A stretch of DNA of 64,000 nt from Rhizophagus clarus (Eukaryota; Glomeromycota; Glomeromycetes; Glomerales; Glomeraceae): assembly GCA_015698045.1 (NCBI GenBank), contig BLAL01000080.1:808501-872500 (forward strand). The letters are read 5' to 3'. Numbering within the stretch: the first letter of the stretch is position 1; each line of letters begins with the position of its first letter. Below, one piece after another: positions 45,191-58,638 of the stretch. The notes beneath the pieces are model-generated. The model was not told where the DNA came from. It worked only from the letters and a program-made list of their open reading frames with translations, and did no database searches. The position numbers and the translations under genes were made by a program.

Positions 45191-45735
45191 AACCTAAGTA
45201 AATACCGGTTCATTCACTTCAGGTCATAATGTGAATACCCAAATGGTATGTAAACAGTGACCATTTGAACTAGTGGCAGAAATGATCGTATATGGTATCC
45301 TTCACCACTATCTATGTCCTTCACGGACACCCAAATGATATATATAAACAGTGATCATTTGGACAAGCGGTCGTACACCATAACCCAACTACCTTAGGGA
45401 TAGGCATACACCTCAAGAATGACATATATGATATACTTTACCACCATCTATATCCTCCATTATGACCATCAGATCCTTCACAATGCTCAAGGGCTCTTGG
45501 CAGACAACTACAATATAATCAAGACGGTGGATTTGAACCTGATGACTCATACTCAGGTACCACAAATGGTTCCACTTTCGAAGATATAAGCCTTGGGGAG
45601 AGTTCTCGTACGATGGGCCCCAGTCATCTATTTACAACCCTTTAAAGCCGTTGGTCAGCCCTCATAAACCCCCGCACGTTGCTTTCGCGGTGTGCAGTCG
45701 AGATTTATGGCCAGTAAATAATAAGAATAACTTAC
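45191..45735. repeat. Duplicated unit, copy 1 (910-bp period)
   Basis: About 545 bp nearly identical to 46101-46643, with lower A+T content than the window. The preceding 300 bp of each copy (44890-45190, 45790-46100) also align but are far more diverged. The minus strand contains GGTTCAAATCC (45531-45541), the consensus of a pol III B box, but no full tRNA cloverleaf. It may be a tRNA-related SINE or an unknown structured transcript. Confidence 0.75.
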
Positions 45736-46100
45736 TCTATATCATTTCCTTAACAAATCAACCTACTCCTATCCACTCATAATATTTTCCTATCCGCTTG
45801 TCAATCTATTATTTTTTATTTTTTAAAAATAATTTTTTAAACATTTTAAAAGAAGTATTAAATTAAATAATTCAAAGAAAAAAGATGCAAATACTCGAAG
45901 TTCACTCACACTACTTACTGTTAACATACAAGAATATCCTTTAACATTTCACAATGTTTTTTGTTTAAAAAAAACTTTTAAGATCCATATTTCCATAACA
46001 AAATTGAAAGTTTTAAACTGAAAAATCGTAGTAATAGCAGATCAACAAGATCTTGATGGTCTTGAAGTTAAATTTTTTCAAATTTAACCTACAAATACAA

Positions 46101-46643
46101 AACCTAAGTAAATACCGGTTCATTCACTTCAGGTCATAATGTGAATACCCAAATGGTATGTAAACAGTGACCATTTGAACAAGTGGCAGAAGTGATCATA
46201 TATGGTATCCTTCACCACTATCTATGTCCTTCACGGACACCCAAATGATATATATAAACAGTGATCATTTGGACAAGCGGTCGTACACCATAACCCAACT
46301 ACCTTAGGGATAGGCATACACCTCAAGAATGACATATGATATACTTTATCACCATCTATATCCTCCATTATGACCATCAGATCCTTCACAATGCACAAGG
46401 GCTCTTGGCAGACAACTACTATATAATCAAGACGGTGGATTTGAACCTGATGACTCATACTCAGGTACCACAAATGGTTCCACTTTCGAAGATATAAGCC
46501 TTGGGGAGAGTTCTCGTACGATGGGCCCCAGTCATCTATTTACAACTCTTTAAAGCTGTTGGTCAGCCCTCATAAACCCCCGCACGTTGCTTTCGCGGTG
46601 TGCAGTCGAGATTTATGGTCAGTAAATAATAAGAAGAACTTAC
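46101..46643. repeat. Duplicated unit, copy 2
   Basis: Partner of 45191-45735, differing by a few substitutions and a 2-nt indel. The B-box-like sequence is at 46437-46447 (minus). A minus frame at 46231-46473 is open here, but the 2-nt indel disrupts it in copy 1, so it is unlikely to be coding. Confidence 0.75.
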
Positions 46644-46739
46644 TCTGTAACATTTTTTCAACAAATCAATCTTTTCCTATCCACTCGTAATATTTTTCCT
46701 ATCCGCTTCGTACCACCACTAATATATTTTTCCTATCCT

Positions 46740-46945
46740 ATCCGTTAAATGAATAAAAAAAAGAATAAGTTAAACAAAAAAAAAATAAGTTAAACGAAAA
46801 AAAAAGAATAAGTCAAACGAAAAAAAGAATAAGTTAAACGAAAAAAAAAATAAGTTAAGCGAAAAAAAGACGAAAAAAAAGAATAAGTTAAACGAAAAAA
46901 AGAATAAGTTACGAATTTAAACAAAAAAAAAAAAAGAAATAAGAA
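46740..46945. repeat. Purine-rich minisatellite, about 20-bp unit
   Basis: Repeated AAGAATAAGTTAAACGAAAA units, about ten copies with length variation. Confidence 0.8.
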
Positions 46946-47302
46946 ATAACAAAAGTATTGGTTTATATATCATATTATTATATCATATGAGTCAACATTA
47001 CATACATTTTGACGTATATATACTCAAAATCTCATCAAGATACAGTATGAGTCATACTAACGCGAATCGTTAAAGTATGGTTTTTTTTATATGTCGCGTC
47101 AATTTTTAATGTAAAAACTAGGAGAATAATCTTTTACATGTATTTTATTTATTTATTTATTTATTTCAGATGTTAGTTGTTACATTTGGTATCTTTTACA
47201 TGTATCCAGTTTCTCGCGTAAATCATATGATTATATAGTCACATGATTGTGATTACTAAAATTAATATTTGACATTTTTCCTGAAAAATTAAAGAATTTT
47301 AT

Positions 47303-47590
47303 TTGAAACCCATTATAAAGAAAACTTTTTTTTTTAAAAAAAAGGCGAATATTCCATTAATCACTAAGTCAGACATCCAACATCGCAAATGTATCCATAA
47401 AATGGTCTCGAATACGTCCCATGAAGCACCTCTTACACGCAAGGACGGTAAGAAGGAAGTAGGACCACAGAAGTCCACCAGACCTTCATCAAAACGAAAG
47501 GTCATAATAGCCGGGGGGAAAGAACTCTTCGAAAAAGGACAAGAAATCCAGGAAGAAGCGTTCGGTGCAGCAGCTGGATCAGTTTTTTGA
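47303..47590 (+). CDS. Small basic ORF, unknown
   Basis: The first in-frame ATG near 47402 gives about 62 residues, MVSNTSHEAPLTRKDGKKEV followed by a basic TRPSSKRKVI stretch and a C-terminus with GQEIQEEAFGAAAG. The frame before that ATG is A/T-run derived. The minus strand is also open here, which weakens the call. Family unknown; it could be a transposon remnant. Confidence 0.25.
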   Translation: MKPIIKKTFFFKKKANIPLITKSDIQHRKCIHKMVSNTSHEAPLTRKDGKKEVGPQKSTRPSSKRKVIIAGGKELFEKGQEIQEEAFGAAAGSVF

Positions 47591-47821
47591 GCTGTTAAAA
47601 CTTTTAGTTTAGTTTTCTCGATGTAGGATATCATAATCCACCACATTTTATTACTAATTTTAATGACCCCTTTGATAGAATGTTAGTCCCCTTGGAATAT
47701 TAATAGTTCTTCCTTTTTATTTTCTATTATATTCTATTACTAATGTCATTGGAACTATATTGTATTGAAATTCACATAAGTCATATTATAGACCATATAT
47801 TTTTAAATTTTTTTCCCCCAA
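47591..47821. other. Intergenic spacer
   Basis: No gene; it may be the 3' part of the adjacent minus-strand LINE relic. Confidence 0.3.
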
Positions 47822-48250
47822 TTACATGATATCCTGTCCATCATTTATGAGTACGCTTTTATGAGTAAAGTCTTTTTTTGTTTTTCCATTAGTTTTGAGT
47901 TTTAATATCTGGCGATTTTCTTGCGTTTTTGAACTTCTATGTTTGTTGGTTATGTCTTGTTTTTTCTCCCAGTCTATTAACTTTTTACATCTATCGGCCC
48001 AGATATATTTTTTAACTAATTGCTGAAAGCGTATTATGAATTTTCGTATTAAAATTTTAACGGTATTAATTGTTTGATCCTGGCGGATCCATGTACAGCT
48101 TATTAATTAACTTATTATTTCCTCATAAATACTTGCTCGTTCTTTTTGATCTTTCGTGCATTGTACTTATCATAATATTTTTTGGGTGTAGTTTATGTTT
48201 TTGTTCATTGTTAATGTACTATGCCATTTAGGAGCTATTTTGAACTTACT
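47822..48250 (-). pseudogene. LINE ORF2 C-terminal relic
   Basis: The minus frame 48106-47822 is open for 94 codons and includes DQTINTVKILIRKF, then IWADRCKKLIDWEKKQDI, the W..RC..(I/V)..WEK pattern also present at 20523-20862. Upstream in the same frame, up to about 48250, coding-like pieces (TKDQKERASIYEEIIS) are broken by three stops. No start codon or catalytic motif remains. Confidence 0.5.
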
Positions 48251-48863
48251 TCTGAGTTCTGATTCATCATTCACTCCAGATCACATGATCTACTTGGAAG
48301 CTCGTCGATGTCATGACTCAGGTTTGGAGCTTTGAAAAATTGCTTATCTCTACAAGAATATAGTGACAGAAACCATCAATTACTACAAAAAGTCGCGTTT
48401 ATTTGCGCGACTTCGTCAAAATTTTACATAATGGACCTTGGGTCAATCACATAATGACTGTAGATTCTTCCAATTTATTTTCTGTGAACTCTTTAATATA
48501 CGTTAGTATTTTTCTTTTTAATCCCTTTCGATTTGTTTGAAGCGAGGTGTAAACCTTTCTTCATCCTCATCATCGAGAAAAGGGCTGGAAGTTTACTTGG
48601 TTATGTTGTCATTTTTTTGTTTGTTTAAATTAAATTTTCTTTTTTTTCTTTTTTTTTCTAAACATATTCATCATTCACTCGTATACTTAGTACTATTCAT
48701 AGCAACCTAATCGAGAATAAATAATAAAAGACTAAAGAATAATAACTTTATTTAAAATATAAGATTGAAAAAGATGATAAATTAGATAACCAAATATAAA
48801 TATATGTACATATTTAACAAATTAAATTTCATATATCTTTCAATATTTTAACTTTCTTAACAA
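48251..48863. other. Spacer with a small GC hairpin
   Basis: 48389-48413 folds AAGTCGCG against the complementary GCGCGACTT around TTTATTT. Otherwise no gene. The right part is the 3' flank of the minus-strand channel gene. Confidence 0.4.
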
Positions 48864-51800
48864 TTATTTTTGTTCTTTAAGATTTTTTATCAATTTGTCG
48901 ATATCATCCTTCACTGTTTCAAACTTTGCAATTTCAATATTAATATCGATATCATTTTTTTGATCTTCAAAATTTTTTATCAAATTTTCGATATTATTAT
49001 TTAATTTATTCTTCATTGTTTTAAATTTTTCAATTTTACTATCAACTTTATAATTCCAAATTGAGAATCTATCATAATCCTTTTCTTCAAAAACGAATTT
49101 TGCAAAAGTAGATTTTTTTTCAAAATCCTTATAAATTGGTCCATCATCTTTTCTATCCTCATACCATTTTTCAAATGTCTTAGATTTACCAATATAATAA
49201 ATATATTTTGGTTCTCGCATAGGAGGTATAAATTCAGGATGATATAATGCTTCATAATCTGCAATTTGATTTGCTCTAAATCTTAATAAAGCTTGTCTAC
49301 CTTTAGTTTCTGTTCTTTCGTATACACCACTAAAAAAATCAATGAAATTATATTATATTCCGTAGATTAATATTAGTACGCACAGTAAATAAAATTAATA
49401 CTATAACACTCTTACCTCATAAAAGTAATCAACATATTTTGTAAAATAGTTACTAGAAAGATACTGGCGATCAAGGTAAATATTTCAACAGCCCAATAAT
49501 CAAATGCGTCTCTTTGAACAAAATCTCCATTAAGCCAAAAATACGTAGCTTCCAATGCTGTAAAAAAGTTTGAATATGGATTATCATTGCGATCTGTACG
49601 ATCAAAATTAGTTTTCATTTCGATATCTTGACCGTTTACCGTTCCATTAAACGTTGTATCTTTAGTTTTAATGTTCGTATCTTTAAGTAGAACAAACCTA
49701 TGAATATAAATAAAGTTTTGTTATTATACGATTAAAGTAAAATACAAATTAATTGGAAAATCATTACATCGTATTTGCAAATGCGAATATTATGATGATA
49801 TTAAATAAAATAAATGGAAATACGGTTTTGATAATTATTACAACATAGTAAATATAAATGGCGATATCTAATTAAATAAAAAATAACAATGATAACAAAT
49901 GACCGCGTTAGTAATTGTCCATCATGAAATTAAATTAATTTATATACTTGGTATTAAGCGGAGATATGAAATCTAAAAGGAAAAACAACATAAAGATAAT
50001 AATTAAATTATGATTAACCTCAACGCAAAATTGCAAAACAAAAGACTAACTAACCACTTCAATCCAAAGAAAAAAAATCGCAAAAGAATCCAACGTAATT
50101 AATCCAGAATCAAATGTTTCAACACTATTAAAGCCGTCAGACAAGCGAAAATCTTTAAGCATTATTGATATTACTATTACAGGAAATGTAATTGAAATTA
50201 TATCAAAAAAGTTATGTATATCACTAATATATTTTCTCCAGTGATGTTTTAATTGTATAAGTTCAGTAATGAATAAATAAATTGCTAAATAATAAAATAC
50301 AACGATCAATATTAATAAAAAATATACGCTTGTAATAACGATATATTTCAAATATGCCCCACTGATTAATCCGAAACAAAGAACATAGAAAAGGAATCGA
50401 AGGAAGAGAAAGAAAAAGAATGCTCCTGCTCTTTTCCAACGAAAACCTATAATTGCTTCGGTTGCTGGATTATCATAAATATCATCATGGTTCTCATAAA
50501 GAATTATTCTGGAAAAAGGGCTCAACTTATTCTTCTCTTCCCAATTAATTTTGTACTGTCGCGGTATGAATAGGAATAAAAATAGACTATATAGAATTCT
50601 TCTCTTTGATTTATCCTGACGTGAAGAACGACGATTTACAGTAAATTCAGGAAGTGGAACCACTCGTAATGCTAATGGTTGCTTTTCAACATCTTTACTG
50701 ACCCAATCTTCATATTGTTGATATAATTTAATCAAAAAACATTTAAATTTTTCCCACTTCATATGATAATTGTTAATTTCATTAGAATGTAAATTGATCT
50801 CAAACGTTTTAAACTTAATTCCCAAATTACGTATTTCTTGAAATTTTTCTGGAATAATATTTAGTGCTGAAAGGTAATTTTGATTCACAAAACATTCTTT
50901 ACGAAATAATTTTTTGATATAATCATCTATATAAGTAAAAATTACATATGAATATCGATTTCTTCTCGAATCATAAAAAGAATTAAACAACGAACCATAA
51001 TTATATTTAAATAACAGAGGAAGCGCCTTAGAAACGGTACTCATCCAACCCGCATAATCTATTGCATGCCTAGAATAATATTCCAAAAGATAAGCAACGA
51101 TGATGGTATTTCTAATTTCACGACCTAGATTATTAAAAAAAAAAAAAAAATTAAAACAATCTGTTCTTTGATATGTAATGCTTATAATTAAATTTTACCT
51201 TTGCAATGATGGATTGCTAATTCCATAACATTCGTTATTTCATACTCTTCGGTATCATTAATTATAGTCCTCTTTTTTTTCCAGAATGTATTCCTCGGTA
51301 TATGTAAATTATTGATATTTTCGTCATTATCATTATTTCCAAATAATATAAATTTTATCAAATGATCACAATCACCGAGAATCAAATTTTTCATAACATT
51401 GCGTCGAATATCTAACAATCTAAAATCATCAGGTTTGTATTTAATAAATCTCCATATTATATGATTAATATATGCAACCATTTCCTCACACTTTGATAAA
51501 AAAAACAAAAGAAGGAAACAAATATTAATTCCGTTCTCTTTACAAAATAAATTGAATTCGATAAATATATTATAAACACTTACAAGATGTTCTTTATGGT
51601 AATTTACAAAAAATTCCGCACGTTTGTTGATAAATTCCAAAGCTTTGCACGCATATCTGACTGCATCAACTTCATCAATAATATCACGCCATCTAATTTC
51701 TTTTTCCTTTACCACTGTTTTCTTTTTTACATTCCCTTCATTAATTCCAATTTCTTCTTCACTCCACTTAACTTTCAAGTAAAAATCTTCGAATCTATCA

Positions 51801-53977
51801 TTCGTAACATAATATTTAAATTCTGCAACCTCTAATTTTTTTTCATTTTCTTGATCTACCGGAATACCATTTGTCCATATATATTCAAGAAATGGTTCTC
51901 CTTTGTTAGGAAGTTCGTCTTTGCTTTTATTTTTATCGTCAGAACTGATTTGATGCCAAACTTGGATAGTAGATCTACCAACTATAAGTTGTAAAGTTTT
52001 TATCTCTGATTCATCTACATTTTTATAAAGACCATAAGAAGTTCTTTTAGATTTACATAACACCCATGGTTCTTTGTCGGTAACTATTGGTTCAAAATCT
52101 ATATTTTGATCATGATAATATATAATATGACTTTCGTCTGCTGATTTTTCATTTGGCTCTTTACTACTATATGTTTTATTTTGACTCACAGTAGTATTCT
52201 TTAGCTTTTTCTTTTCAACATTTTCAAGGACCGATGAAACTTCCCCTTTGTCATCAATTTGTAAAATATTTCCTGAAGTTCTGACTAAACGAGTACTAAG
52301 ATTATCTTTGTTAAGAAAACCATCCAATTCCTTAATTTGTTCAATATCTCCAAAATTATTGTACATGTTCCAGATTATAATTTTCAGTTTTTCCCTTTCG
52401 CTATCTTTGCTAGTACCTATCACAAGTAGTTTTTTATCTTCTTCAATGAATTCTAATAAGTAAATTTTTTCAATACCATCAAATTTCTTTGAGATTGCTT
52501 CCAAACCATTTTCCATAAAATATAACCTTTAAGAAAATGAACGTAATAAATTTGGTTAATTTAATATTTTCATACGAAATTAATATATGAACCGTAAATT
52601 ACTCACTTGACAGATTGAATCCCTCGTGTAAAGCAGAGTAATTGTCCGTTCTTACTGATTGAGAAATTGTTTCTATTATATTTTCTTATGAGCTTATCTT
52701 GACTATTTTCGACCCTTTTTGTAATAGTTTCTATTTTCATTTTCGCTAGATTGTAGACTAAAAAGATTAAAAAAAATAAAAATAAAAAATAACCCATTTA
52801 TTATGTTAATGTAATAACAAATTAAAAAAAATTTTAAAATTTAATTACTACCTTCAAGTAATTGCAAATTATCTTTGTAATGTTCAACCAGAAAATATTT
52901 ATCATAAATACAAGAGAGAAGTGTGTTCATGCAATCGGGTACTACTTCTGTATCTAATTCTCGTCTGATACATTGAGGATAATCAAATGTTTTATATAAT
53001 TTAAAATTATCTTTACAATGAAAACTATGTATACCATCAAAGTTCAATATTAAGAATCTTCTTAAAATAAAACTCCTGTTGTTATTTTCGGAACTAGCGT
53101 TTTCTACAGTTTCGTCGTTTTTGGGCACTTCTATAAATTTACATATTCCTGAAATTTTATAAATACGATAAAAATCATTCTTATTTTTTCCATTATGAAC
53201 ATTTGTTTGTAGTTCAACGCGATAAATGGCAGTTCTACTCTTCTTTGTTTTTTCTATATCCTTGTAAGATAAGGTACTAGTTGTTTCCTTTTTTTTCATG
53301 TCCTCATCATTTATATTAGATAAGGCAATATAAATAAAATATTTGTTGTTATTCTCGCTGCATACATTAGATATATCGATAGACCATCTATCACTCAATT
53401 TGATTTCTTCGTTTCCGTTATTATTTGAAGAATTGTTGTCGCCATACTCATCAATATCAATTTTTTCTTCCTGGTTGTTGCTTTCATTAAAAAATTTACA
53501 AGTAGTAAAATCATTGTTTATTTCAAAAACGGTTTCATTAAATTTATAGGGTTCGTTATGATCATCGTTCTTACGTGGACGAAGATCAGTGTTCTTCGAT
53601 ATTTTAATTCGAAGGTTTGCTAATTTAAAGAAAGGATTAATATTAAAAATTGTTTATTTTGCAATAACGAATATTGAAGTAATAAATTTACCTGTATCAA
53701 ATGTAGCAACAAATTTTCCATCTTGACAAATTGCGATGATATGACAATCATTATTTCCATTAGTACCGCTATCAGAGCTTAATGCGTTTATACTCGATCT
53801 TCTTTCGCTTTTAATCAATTTTGCACTTCTATATTTATTGAACGCTTCAGAGTAAGTGTCATCAACACTTTTAGCTTCACGTTTAACATATATGGCATCT
53901 TGTTCAAGATCTATCGAATTCCTAATTCCAGGATTATTTTTAGCATCTTGTTCAGTATCTTTTTCATAATCAGACAT
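48864..53977 (-). CDS. Ion-transport-domain protein, complete (1437 aa)
   Basis: Eleven exons: 53977-53692, 53619-52852, 52757-52607, 52526-51584, 51490-51199, 51124-50996, 50926-50055, 49972-49948, 49867-49768, 49697-49416, 49329-48864. All introns are GT-AG and the phases agree throughout. Residues 1 to about 700 look like a WD/beta-propeller region (ICQDGKFVATFDTA, then repeated FLILNFDGIHSF and LLEFIEEDKKLLVIG strands). About 720-1020 is helical and repeat-like. About 1028-1281 holds six membrane segments with a pore-loop-like TALEATYFWLNGDF (about 1234-1247) before the last, as in the ion-transport (TRP-like) fold. The C-terminus is coiled coil (KFKTMKNKLNNNIENLIKN). A cation channel in a membrane is inferred; the ligand is unknown. 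Exon 8 is only 25 nt. Confidence 0.85.
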
Positions 53978-54034
53978 TTTTCTTTTTTTTTATAATTCGT
54001 GAATATAAAGTGAAAAAAATTGGAGAGGGAACGT

Positions 54035-54043
54035 CCTTATATA
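54035..54043 (-). promoter_or_regulatory. TATA box of the left channel gene
   Basis: TATATAAGG lies 58 nt before the ATG at 53977. The paralogue has the same nonamer 55 nt before its ATG. Confidence 0.55.
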
Positions 54044-54083
54044 TATACATATTTTTTTTTCAAATGTTCTAATGTTGTAGTTG

Positions 54084-54102
54084 ACATATTAGGTATTAAA
54101 CC
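54084..54102 (-). promoter_or_regulatory. Conserved upstream motif, left gene
   Basis: TTTAATACCTAATATGT, 107 nt upstream of the ATG, is shared with 58561-58576 in the promoter of the paralogue at nearly the same distance. Its function is unknown. Confidence 0.5.
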
Positions 54103-56439
54103 ACGTGGTGGTCCCTTCCAAGATGAAATCTGTTTAATTAGGAAAGTAATTACATGTTCCCTTTTATGAACTCATTAAATAATGTTACAATTATTTTGAA
54201 TGAATTTATATACAGTATATCTAAATCACCACTCCAATTAGTAAATAATATGTGAATTTAAGCTTTACGCTATTACGCTAAAAATTATATCATAATTTAT
54301 TAGCTTGAAATAAAATAGCTTTCTAATTGAAAAGTAAAGGTTGAGTTAAAATATATTATTATTATTATTACTTATTATGAAATTTTTTTTTGTGAAATTT
54401 TTTTTTAGTTTATAACACGTAAGTTCAAGTGTAATCGTAAACTTGTTTTTAATAGATTATGTCGGTTCATTCAATTCATTCTGTAGACTATAATTGGTTT
54501 AGCCTATGTAACATAAAGTTCGTGAGATGTATTGTCTCGTATAGTGATCGGCTAACAATATGAAAGTATCAGAAAAGCTTTTACGCCAAAAATCATAACG
54601 TAAAATAAAATATTTGGTTTCATAATTGAATAGTAAAGGTAAAATTAATATTAGTTCATTTATTAATTTACTTTCATCATCATCATTATTTTGCGGGATT
54701 CGGATATAAAAACTAACAATAAATATGATAAATTAATTCATTATTTAGATAGAAAAAGAACGATAATTACACAATAAAAAAAATTCTTTTTTTCGAGGTT
54801 TAATTAACCAAAATATAGTAATTATGATCAAGTTAGCGACCAGTGTGTTACATGATTATCTCCCATAAATCATAATAGAACAGATTATGTGAGTACTATC
54901 ATGCCTTACATGTATTTGCATAGCTCAGCAAAAAAATTCATTATTTGCACAAAAAAATTTATGTACTGTAAATACATAGTAATTTTCTCGAAGAAAATTC
55001 ATTTTTCGGAGGCTAGGGAATACGTACTTAATTACCAAATATAATAATTATAATCAACTTAGCAACCAGTGTAGTACGTTAAAAAAATCTAATAAAATTA
55101 ATTATTATTAAAAAGGAATTTTTGAAAGGAGAGAGAGAATTTAAAATGTTTAATTAAGAGTCTATTAAATAGACACAGGTTATATAAGCACTATCGTACC
55201 TTAAATGTATTTGCATAAATATATTCGGTGAATTTACTGAGATATGCTTGCAAAAAATTTATTGTTTTAGACAGAAAAATTCATGTAATTAGCTTGAAGA
55301 AAAGGATGCCGAGAAGCCATCTAACTTTAATTATTGTCTTAATTTGATGATCACACTAACCATGAAATTCAATATATAAATATATGGCAGGCTTAAGCAT
55401 AAGCTTTTAAGCTTCAGCTTCATTGGATCCACAGTCATGGATGGTAAGTTAATAAAAAGTGATTAATTAATTAAAACGATGTAGTAAATGATGAAGCAAT
55501 GAAAATCATACGTAATACATATTAATAAAATGGTAAAAATGATAGACAACTTTTAATGTTCAATTTAGAAAATCCTTTTTAAAAAAAAAAAAAATAAAAT
55601 AAATAAATAAATAAAAACAACGAAAACCTATAGTGAAAAGAAACTATTGAGAAATATTATATTTCTTTTTTTTTAAAAAATTAATCGAAATTTTATTATA
55701 CAATATATTGGTACTTATTTCATTTATTAAAATTTTTTCTACAATAATAATTCTCATGTAATTCTAGTAATTTTTTTACCATCAAAGACTAAAAGTGGAG
55801 CCCTAAACATTGATTTTTTTGAAGGTGGTAAAAAAAATGCTATTAACCGATTTTTGAATAGGATATCGATCACAGGAGTGACAGGACCGAACATTATCAC
55901 AAATCAATGAAGGGTCTTGTGATCGATCCACATCCAATCATTCTAACGCTTTTGATCATGCATTAATAATATCATAAGCTTTATATATTTTATTTTTTAT
56001 TCTATCTTTAATCCACTTCATAACCTTTGTATATAAAAATTTTCATTTACATTTTATTTTTTTTTACTGCATAATTCTAACCAGTTCTTCGGAAATAAAT
56101 CATGCTTCTTTCAGATTGGCACATATTGGGAGGACTATCGGGCATCCTATTAACTGAAATTTATGAAATTTGTTATACTGTACATTTATTTTATAATTAT
56201 TGTTACACTATTGTAATTCGTCAAATTCTGTTTTCTATTGTTACATATAAGCATTATTATCTTAAAAACTATAAAATAAAAGAAATAAATTTCGAAGCTG
56301 AAACCTGTAAGAAGAAATGAAAAAATGTTAGACGAAATTAGGTATCTTTTTATAGATTTTGGCTTTATGTTTTTTATTAAAAGAAATATTAACTGATACT
56401 TCTAAAAATGAATGAAACATTAACATAACATTCTAAAAG

Positions 56440-56960
56440 ATATTTTTAAAAAAATTTGAAGCGATATTACCTTCGAAATTGCGTTCAATTTTAAAACCTG
56501 ACGTTTAACCCTCAAATCTAAAAAATAAAAAAATAAAAATAAGCAAAATTTAGTAAACGTTTCGTTTAAAGAAACAAAAAAATTCCAAAGTAAATTATTA
56601 CCTTGAAATTATACCCGAATTCAAGTAAGCGTTCGTTAAAGAAACCAAAAAAAAAAAAATATAAAAAAAATTTTTTTCTTTAAAGGTTTCAACCTTCAAC
56701 CTTATTTGAAAACTTACAAACTTTCGAAACCAAAGTTGGGAATAGTTTCTTATAGAAAATAAACCGAAAGTTAATTTTTTTTAGGGTTCCAGAATTAAAG
56801 TTTTCGAAACCAATTAATCATTACAAAAAAAAAAAGAAAAAAGTTTTTAAAGGAGACTACAAAAAAAAAAAAATCTCATTTCACAATAACTTCGAAATTT
56901 CAATAAAAGAAAAAAAAATAAACTTTGCCATTAAAAAATGCCTTTCGAATCTTAATTATT
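56440..56960 (-). repeat. Degenerate relatives of the stem-loop units
   Basis: Four or so blocks on the minus strand combine GTTTCTTTAACGAACG, TTCGAAGGTAA and A-rich spacers, resembling in layout the units at 10670-13540. They are too decayed to be sure of common origin. Confidence 0.3.
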
Positions 56961-58560
56961 ATTTTTAAACTATATATTTATTCGATGAAGTCTAAATTCG
57001 GCTAGTGGAAAATACAATCACGTAATCCCCATTTTAAGATTAGTGCTTATCAGGTGATCTTATAAAAATCTGGGGTTCCGTAAGTTAATATAAATAATAA
57101 TCTATTACATGATCAGTTTCTAATTCAAACTCAATAATCCGAAATTCCTTTGCTTGATGAAAATATCGGTCTATGAAAGCCTGCATGATCTTATTTGGCT
57201 GAACGATAACTTTATTTATTCATTTATTTTTAGAACAAGAGCATTCTTTCATCTATATTTGAATGTTAATACTTGAATACATAGTTATCAATAGCCATGT
57301 GACCAAAATAGTTTGCTCAGGGCGCAATGTAGTAAATGTGAAAGATGTGCGTCAATGAGTAAATAAAGGCGAGAATTATAAGATGTGAAAAAAAATGTAT
57401 ATATATATATACAAAACGGAAAAAAAAGAACGGTTGGATACTAAAGGGATAAGTAACACTCAACGTGGCCATACTTTCGCGAAAATGTTGAATCGATCGA
57501 CAAATTCGGACCTGATGAAGGCAGGGAATAAAGTCTGTCGGTCAGTTCAAATGTGATTATTTTTATTGTCTCTTTTAGAATTAATTAATGTTCTGGATTA
57601 GTAGGTCAATAAAGATGCATGAGAAATCCAATTTTCTAATCTGGTCCAAATTCTAAATCTGAAACTTTTTTTTTTAAGATAATGATGGTTGCTAAGTTGA
57701 TTGTGTTGACTACTATATTTCGGTTAATTAAATATGCATGCTCGTTAAAAAGAAATGTGTATAAAATCTGTACGAAGTCATGTGCACAGTGTGCCACATA
57801 TTTGCGCACAAAAATTTTGATGCGCACTAATATTTTATATGTGTACAATATACAATATATACACATTCCATAAGTTAAAGATGAATAATTCATAAAGAAG
57901 ATATACATTGAATATTAAAATTAAATTGTTTTGGTCCATAATTTTTCTAGAATTAGCATTAGAGAATGGTAAAAATTGTATATAACTTTGTATTATTTGT
58001 GCACAAAAATGTGCAAAACTAAATCAATATGCACATCTGGCGTAACTACAGTAACATAAAAAGAGTATATAGTAAGTATGTAGGCTTCGTTCTAGACCTT
58101 TCCTTATTTAGTGTGATATCTAACACCAAACTCATATTCAAACATGCATAATTTTTTTGTTTCTGTGCGTGCGCGTGTTTCAAGATATTAATTCTACATT
58201 TATTATTATTCAGTAAGGAAGCCAAATCTTCTTATTTTACGTTAATAGATTATGATATGATTTTAAGGTAAAACTTTTCTGATACTTATTATATATTATC
58301 ACGCCAATCATATTCCCTTTTATGAACTCATTAAACGAATGTACTGACAAAGTTATAATTACACTACATGTTGTAATACCAAATTTGTTTCAAAAATACT
58401 TAATTTTAGATAACATAAGCTTATATTATTATTATACTGTACTAATTTAGAATAATGATCAATATCTATGAAATTCATTTAACTCACAGTAAATGAGTTC
58501 GTAAAAAGGTTTACTTGATTAAAACAGGTTTACAGTTGCACTTGAAAGGGATCATATGTT

Positions 58561-58576
58561 TTAATACCTAATATGT
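58561..58576 (+). promoter_or_regulatory. Conserved upstream motif, right gene
   Basis: TTAATACCTAATATGT, 117 nt before the ATG, matches 54084-54102 on the other strand. Confidence 0.5.
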
Positions 58577-58629
58577 AATTACAATAAAAAAAATTTTTTT
58601 TCTCTTTCGGGAAGAAAAAAATACGTAAA

Positions 58630-58638
58630 TATATAAGG
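58630..58638 (+). promoter_or_regulatory. TATA box of the right channel gene
   Basis: TATATAAGG lies 55 nt before the ATG at 58693 and is followed by an A+T-rich leader similar to that of the paralogue. Confidence 0.55.

Noticed and set aside
47299..47646. 115-codon minus-strand frame
   Set aside because: Overlaps the basic plus-strand frame; neither strand has firm support, and the minus one depends on an A/T-run C-terminus.
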